Positions 7,448 to 10,094 of a DNA stretch of 10,094 nucleotides are shown in pieces. The translations under genes and the position numbers were made by a program. Each line of letters starts with the position of its first letter. Position 1 is the stretch's first letter. Under the pieces are notes generated by a model, which was not told where the DNA came from, did not search any database, and saw only the letters and a list, made by a program, of their open reading frames with translations. Source of the stretch: Campylobacteraceae bacterium (lineage in GTDB: Bacteria > Campylobacterota > Campylobacteria > Campylobacterales > Sulfurovaceae); contig JALVEV010000161.1 of the NCBI GenBank assembly GCA_027030605.1, positions 1 through 10,094 on the forward strand. The letters are read 5' to 3'.

Positions 7448-8509
7448 TTAAAATCGTTCTAAAATCTCATAAGCTGTATTTCGTTTTGCAGGGTGTTCAC
7501 CTACATCACGAATAAGCTCTATCATCTCTTTTTGGTTCATAGAGTTAGCAGCTCCTGCTGCTGAGACTACATTCTCTTCCATCATAGTTGAGCCTAAATC
7601 ATTGGCTCCAAACTTTAAAGCCATCTGACCGATATAGCTTCCTTGGGTCACCCATGAACTTTGAATATTTGGAACATTATCTAAAAATAGTCGTGCAACA
7701 GCTAAATAGCGTAAATATTGGTTAGGAGTTGTCTTTGTAATAGTAGGAAGTTCACGTTTAAGTTGTGTATGGTCACTCTGGTAACTCCACATAATAAAGG
7801 CTCGAAAGCCACCTGTCTCATCTTGAAGTTGTCGTACATAATCCCAATGCTCCACAATCTCACGTGTTGTCTCAACGGTTCCATACATCATAGTAGCTGT
7901 CGACTTAATCCCAACCTTGTGTGCTTCTCTATGTACCTCTAACCAAGTATCTTTATCTAACTTTTTAGGAGCGATTATATCTCTAACTCTATCGGAGAGT
8001 ATCTCTGCTCCTGCCCCTGGAATAGAGCTTAACCCCTTAGCTTTTAGACGCTCTAAAACCTCTTTAATCGAAATCTTAGAACGACGAGCAATATAATCTA
8101 CCTCAATAGCAGAGAAACCATGTATGGTAACCTCTGGATATTTTTTATGGATATGCTCGACTAAATCCTCATACCACTCAATTTGAAGTTTTGGATGAAC
8201 CCCACCTTGAAAGAGTATCTGTGTTCCCCCGATAGCGAGTAGTTCATCTATTTTTTGGTCTATCTCATCAAAGGTTAAGATGTAGGCATCTTCTTTTTTC
8301 TCATGGGTATAAAAGGCACAAAATTTACAGTCAACCCAACAGATATTGGTGTAGTTAATATTTCGGTCAACCACAAAGGTTGTTACCCCTTTAGGGTGTA
8401 ACCTCTTTTTTACCTCGGTTGCCATACGTCCAAGTGTTTTTAAGTCTGCTTTTTCAATTAGCTCTACGGCTTCATCTATGGTCATTCTTCGGTTGTTTAA
8501 TGCACTCAT
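7448..8509 (-). CDS. mqnC: Cyclic dehypoxanthinyl futalosine synthase (radical SAM)
   Basis: MqnC performs the radical SAM cyclisation of dehypoxanthinyl futalosine in the futalosine route to menaquinone, the only respiratory quinone of most Campylobacterota. The 353-residue product carries the radical SAM cluster motif CxxxCxxC at Cys57, Cys61 and Cys64, in the context NYTNICWVDCKFCAFY that is typical of MqnC. Next come the glycine-rich GGTQILFQGG (SAM-binding region), HGFSAIEV, and GLSSIPGAGAEIL, and later TATMMYG and SQNS-like segments of the MqnC/MqnE family. MqnE is the closest alternative, but the CWVDCKFCAFY context and the neighbouring M16 gene favour MqnC. Length is normal. AAAGGAG lies 4 nt before the ATG and immediately next to a REP-like repeat. 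It is cotranscribed with the M16 gene downstream. Confidence 0.92.
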   Translation of the reverse strand: MSALNNRRMTIDEAVELIEKADLKTLGRMATEVKKRLHPKGVTTFVVDRNINYTNICWVDCKFCAFYTHEKKEDAYILTFDEIDQKIDELLAIGGTQILFQGGVHPKLQIEWYEDLVEHIHKKYPEVTIHGFSAIEVDYIARRSKISIKEVLERLKAKGLSSIPGAGAEILSDRVRDIIAPKKLDKDTWLEVHREAHKVGIKSTATMMYGTVETTREIVEHWDYVRQLQDETGGFRAFIMWSYQSDHTQLKRELPTITKTTPNQYLRYLAVARLFLDNVPNIQSSWVTQGSYIGQMALKFGANDLGSTMMEENVVSAAGAANSMNQKEMIELIRDVGEHPAKRNTAYEILERF

Positions 8510-8519
8510 GGGTCTCCTT

Positions 8520-8549
8520 TATTGGGCAGACACAGAGGTCGCCCCTACA
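8520..8549 (-). repeat. REP-like palindromic repeat, family B, unit 1
   Basis: A 30-nt unit between nusB and mqnC. On the minus strand it reads TGTAG followed by GGGCGAC, a 6-nt loop and GTC-T-GCCC, giving a 7-bp stem with one bulged T. A 5' GTAG tetranucleotide followed by an imperfect palindrome is the layout of REP sequences bound by RAYT transposases. It is GC-rich (17 of 30) in an AT-rich genome. It ends where the ribosome-binding site of mqnC begins. Confidence 0.75.
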
Positions 8550-8561
8550 TGTTTTTTATGA

Positions 8562-8591
8562 TATTGGGCAGACATGGAGGTCGCCTCTACA
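8562..8591 (-). repeat. REP-like palindromic repeat, family B, unit 2 (contains the nusB stop)
   Basis: Second copy of the 30-nt unit, in the same orientation, 42 nt from the first, with 3 mismatches. Its GTAG (8590-8587) contains the TAG stop codon of nusB. The weakest outer pair is broken (A facing C), leaving a 6-bp stem with a bulge. A 12-nt spacer (8550-8561) separates the two units. Together the two units and spacer fill almost the whole nusB-mqnC junction. Confidence 0.75.
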
Positions 8592-9039
8592 GTGGTTTCT
8601 CTTTTGGGACTTCTCTCTCTTTTGGTTTTTCAATGTTTGCAGCCTCCTCTTTACCAATCGCATCAAGCACAGCATTAATAAAACGTGGAGATTTATCATC
8701 AGCTAATGCTTTTGCTAACTCGATTGCTTCATTGATAATAATTCGTTTATCGGTTCCCTCAATCATAATCTCATACCCTGCTAGACGCATAATTGATTTC
8801 TCTACTTTTCCAATAGAGTCATAGTCCCACCCTTTGAGATGTTTCTGAATCTCTGCATCAATGGTTGCTAAATTTTTAATGGTTCCTGCAAAGAGAGCTT
8901 TTGAGAACTCTCTTTGTCTGTTACGAATTTTATCTTCTTCTAAAATAGTATCTGAAAAGAGTCCAATATCTTGGTTCCCTAAATCATACGCGTAAAGGAG
9001 ACCTACTACTGCTGTTCTTGCTTGGTGTCTTGTTGCCAT
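8587..9039 (-). CDS. nusB: Transcription antitermination factor NusB, with a C-terminal extension
   Basis: NusB binds boxA RNA together with ribosomal protein S10 (NusE) and supports antitermination in rRNA operons. The 150-residue product begins MATRHQARTAVVGLLYAYD, the usual NusB start, and carries the family's conserved C-terminal segment IINEAIELAKALADDKSPRFINAVLDAI. The core ends near residue 132, the usual full length in Campylobacter. Residues 133-150 (AANIEKPKEREVPKEKPL) are a charged, proline-containing tail outside the normal domain. The reading frame ends inside a REP-like repeat, which provides the TAG. The start has only a distant AAAAAGG (10 nt), but the conserved N-terminus fixes it. 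The gene follows ribH in the kdsA-ribH-nusB string; from memory, Campylobacter has pyrF after nusB, whereas here mqnC follows. Confidence 0.94.
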   Translation of the reverse strand: MATRHQARTAVVGLLYAYDLGNQDIGLFSDTILEEDKIRNRQREFSKALFAGTIKNLATIDAEIQKHLKGWDYDSIGKVEKSIMRLAGYEIMIEGTDKRIIINEAIELAKALADDKSPRFINAVLDAIGKEEAANIEKPKEREVPKEKPL

Positions 9040-9066
9040 ATTTTATTTGCCTTTTTCATATCAACC

Positions 9067-9090
9067 GTAGGGTGCGTTTCCCAACGCACC
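9067..9090 (+). repeat. REP-like hairpin, family C (GTAG plus perfect 8-bp stem)
   Basis: GTAG (9067-9070) is followed by GGTGCGTT, a 4-nt loop TCCC and AACGCACC, an exact 8-bp inverted repeat. It lies in the ribH-nusB junction, directly beside a family A element. Similar GTAGGGTGCGTT...AACGCACC palindromes occur, from memory, in many unrelated environmental bacteria. In the minus-strand operon mRNA the hairpin would form about 28 nt upstream of the nusB start. Confidence 0.75.
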
Positions 9091-9091
9091 G

Positions 9092-9206
9092 TTTTAGCTC
9101 GTTCCCATCCGTCCTCGGTGGGAATGCATACGAGAATCTATATTGCTCATTTCATTCAATCTCTCATATACACTCCCACGCAGGAGCATGGGAGCGAGAA
9201 GAAAAA
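9092..9206. repeat. 115-bp paired inverted REP element, family A, copy 1
   Basis: Two palindromes in inverted order. The left one (9096-9130) has stem TTCCCA/TGGGAA with inner CC/GG and a bulged T. The right one (9168-9202) has stem CTCCCA/TGGGAG with inner GC/GC across one mismatch. The outer ends, CTCGTTCCCAT and ATGGGAGCGAG, are inverted repeats matching at 10 of 11 positions, so the unit resembles a BIME or a very short MITE. It ends at the base before the ribH stop codon (9209-9207). It carries no gene. Confidence 0.85.
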
Positions 9207-9677
9207 CTATTTCTCTAATTCCGTATAGAGGTTCATCATCTCAATAAGCCCAGCCATAGCCTCACCACCTTTATTACCTGCTTTTGTTCCTGCTCTCTCA
9301 ATGGCTTGTTCAATACTATTGACAGTCAGTACTCCATAAGTAACTGGTTTTCCATGTTTCATTGTAGCACTTGCTACCCCTTTTGTTGCCTCTGCTGAAA
9401 CATAATCAAAATGAGGAGTTGCCCCACGAATCACAGCACCTAAACAACAGACAGCATCATATTTACCTGAAGCCAATGCTTTGTCTAGTGCAAATGGAAC
9501 TTCAAATGCTCCTGGAACTAAGATTAAATCTAAATCTTCAACATTCCCACCATGTCTTGCGTAAGTATCTTTCGCACCCTCTACTAATCTATCTGTAATA
9601 AAGTGGTTAAACCGTGCATTAATAATGGCTACTTTTTTACTTTTGTCTACTTGAAAATCACCTTCAACTATCTTCAT
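9207..9677 (-). CDS. ribH: 6,7-dimethyl-8-ribityllumazine synthase
   Basis: Catalyses the penultimate step of riboflavin synthesis, condensing 5-amino-6-ribitylaminouracil with 3,4-dihydroxy-2-butanone 4-phosphate; typically a 60-mer or decamer shell in the cytoplasm. The 156-residue product is full length and shows all family motifs: RFNHFITDRLVEGA (22-35), VPGAFEVP (54-61), GAVIRGATPHFDYV (80-93) with the catalytic His89, and PVTYGVLT followed by ERAGTKAGNKG. AAAGG (complement of 9684-9688) is 6 nt before the ATG. It lies between kdsA and nusB, the usual Campylobacterota order. Both flanking junctions hold a copy of the same 115-bp repeat, one ending at the stop codon and one starting about 20 nt upstream of the start. 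I see no FMN riboswitch. Confidence 0.97.
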   Translation of the reverse strand: MKIVEGDFQVDKSKKVAIINARFNHFITDRLVEGAKDTYARHGGNVEDLDLILVPGAFEVPFALDKALASGKYDAVCCLGAVIRGATPHFDYVSAEATKGVASATMKHGKPVTYGVLTVNSIEQAIERAGTKAGNKGGEAMAGLIEMMNLYTELEK

Positions 9678-9696
9678 CTACTACCTTTATCTAAGT

Positions 9697-9811
9697 TTTT
9701 AGCTCGTTCCCATCCGTCCTCGGTGGGAATGCATAAGAGAATTGTTGTTTTTTACTTCATCCAATCTCTCATATACACTCCCACGCAGGAGCATGGGAGC
9801 GAGAAGAAAAA
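9697..9811. repeat. 115-bp paired inverted REP element, family A, copy 2
   Basis: Second copy, same orientation and exactly the same length as copy 1 (offset 605). By hand alignment the outer 39 bp (9697-9735) and 50 bp (9762-9811) are identical to copy 1, and all 10 mismatches fall in the centre (9736-9761). It occupies most of the kdsA-ribH junction, upstream of the ribH ribosome-binding site. In this copy AGAGAATTG and CAATCTCT next to the centre could also pair with one bulge, making one long folded element. Confidence 0.85.
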
Positions 9812-9839
9812 ATTTTTAGGGAATTATAACCAATTAAAA

Positions 9840-10094
9840 TTATTCTACAATACTTCTTATTGCATCAATCTGCTCTATTAAACTATCTAGCTTCTTTAAC
9901 TCAATCATATTTGGTCCATCACTTAAAGCAATGGTTGGGTCAAAGTGTGTCTCAAAAAAGAAACCATCTACCCCAACAGCTGCTGCTCCTCGTGCAAGAT
10001 AGGAAACTAAAGCCGAATCTCCACCAGAAGTTGCTCCACCCGATGCTGGTTGCTGAACAGAGTGAGTTGCATCAAAAATTACAGGAGCAAACTC
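9840..10094 (-). CDS. kdsA: 3' end of 3-deoxy-8-phosphooctulonate synthase
   Basis: KdsA condenses phosphoenolpyruvate with arabinose 5-phosphate to make Kdo 8-phosphate for the LPS inner core. The window holds the last 84 codons and the TAA stop (9842-9840); the rest lies past the right edge. Visible family motifs are PVIFDATHSVQQP near the fragment's start (the barrel strand with conserved D and H residues), SGG-containing loops, and GVDGFFFETHFDPTIALSDGPN, which matches the conserved H-x-D-P region near the C-terminus. A short helix (ELKKLDSLIEQIDAI) ends the protein, as is usual. Whether it is a metal-dependent form cannot be told, because the N-terminal residue that decides this is outside the window. 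It is the first visible gene of the minus-strand kdsA-ribH-nusB string. Confidence 0.95.
   Translation of the reverse strand, partial: EFAPVIFDATHSVQQPASGGATSGGDSALVSYLARGAAAVGVDGFFFETHFDPTIALSDGPNMIELKKLDSLIEQIDAIRSIVE

Noticed and set aside
8520..8591. Possible CRISPR array (two 30-nt repeats)
   Set aside because: There are only two units, the spacer is just 12 nt, the units are bulged palindromes, and no cas gene is near. REP-like repeats explain them better.
8419..8824. Two plus-strand open frames of 95-100 codons across the mqnC start, repeats and nusB
   Set aside because: They run antisense through mqnC and nusB and translate the REP-like repeats (for example GRHRGRPYMFF). No conserved product is suggested, and the real genes are on the other strand.
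9018..9228. Short plus-strand open frames across the ribH-nusB junction
   Set aside because: They consist mainly of translated repeat sequence and reversed gene ends. A very similar peptide (LARSHPSSVGMH) appears from the second repeat copy at 9603-9881, which shows it comes from the repeat and not from a gene.
9678..9839. FMN riboswitch or other structured leader upstream of ribH
   Set aside because: The structure in this gap is fully explained by the 115-bp repeat that also occurs on the other side of ribH. I see no RFN-element pattern.

Overview
The window reads as chromosomal DNA of a Campylobacterota (epsilonproteobacterial) bacterium. Base composition is AT-rich. Ribosome-binding sites are purine-rich, and three genes use a TTG start. 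The gene content is typical of the phylum: a Lon of the epsilon type behind a BamD lipoprotein gene and near proC, a futalosine-pathway menaquinone enzyme (MqnC) next to an M16-family protein, and a kdsA-ribH-nusB cluster. From memory, Campylobacter jejuni has fliW between proC and the bamD-lon pair. No fliW is present here, which would fit a non-flagellated, Sulfurovum-like lineage. That assignment is an inference.

Layout. Positions 1-95 (minus strand) hold the 5' end of a gene for a secreted or exported protein. proC follows on the minus strand (203-949). A 96-bp divergent promoter region (950-1045) separates it from the plus-strand pair bamD-lon (1046-4149). Lon converges, with only a 10-nt gap, on a large minus-strand gene for a single-pass membrane protein with a TPR tail (4160-6064), whose function I do not recognise. 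A 12-bp perfect hairpin that includes its ribosome-binding site separates it from the next unit. The rest of the window is one co-directional minus-strand gene string read from right to left: kdsA (only its 3' end), ribH, nusB, mqnC and an M16 peptidase-like gene.

The genes are mostly housekeeping: proline synthesis, outer-membrane protein assembly, proteolysis, Kdo synthesis for LPS, riboflavin, transcription antitermination and menaquinone. I did not find a defence island, CRISPR array, prophage, transposase, tRNA or rRNA. The least ordinary part is the intergenic DNA of the kdsA-ribH-nusB-mqnC string. Three consecutive junctions are filled by at least three different GC-rich, palindromic, REP-like repeat families. 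These include a 115-bp element present twice with identical arms and a diverged centre, and a repeat that supplies the stop codon of nusB. Other points of interest are the loss of the zinc-binding motif in the M16 protein, and the hairpin that sequesters the ribosome-binding site of the TPR gene.
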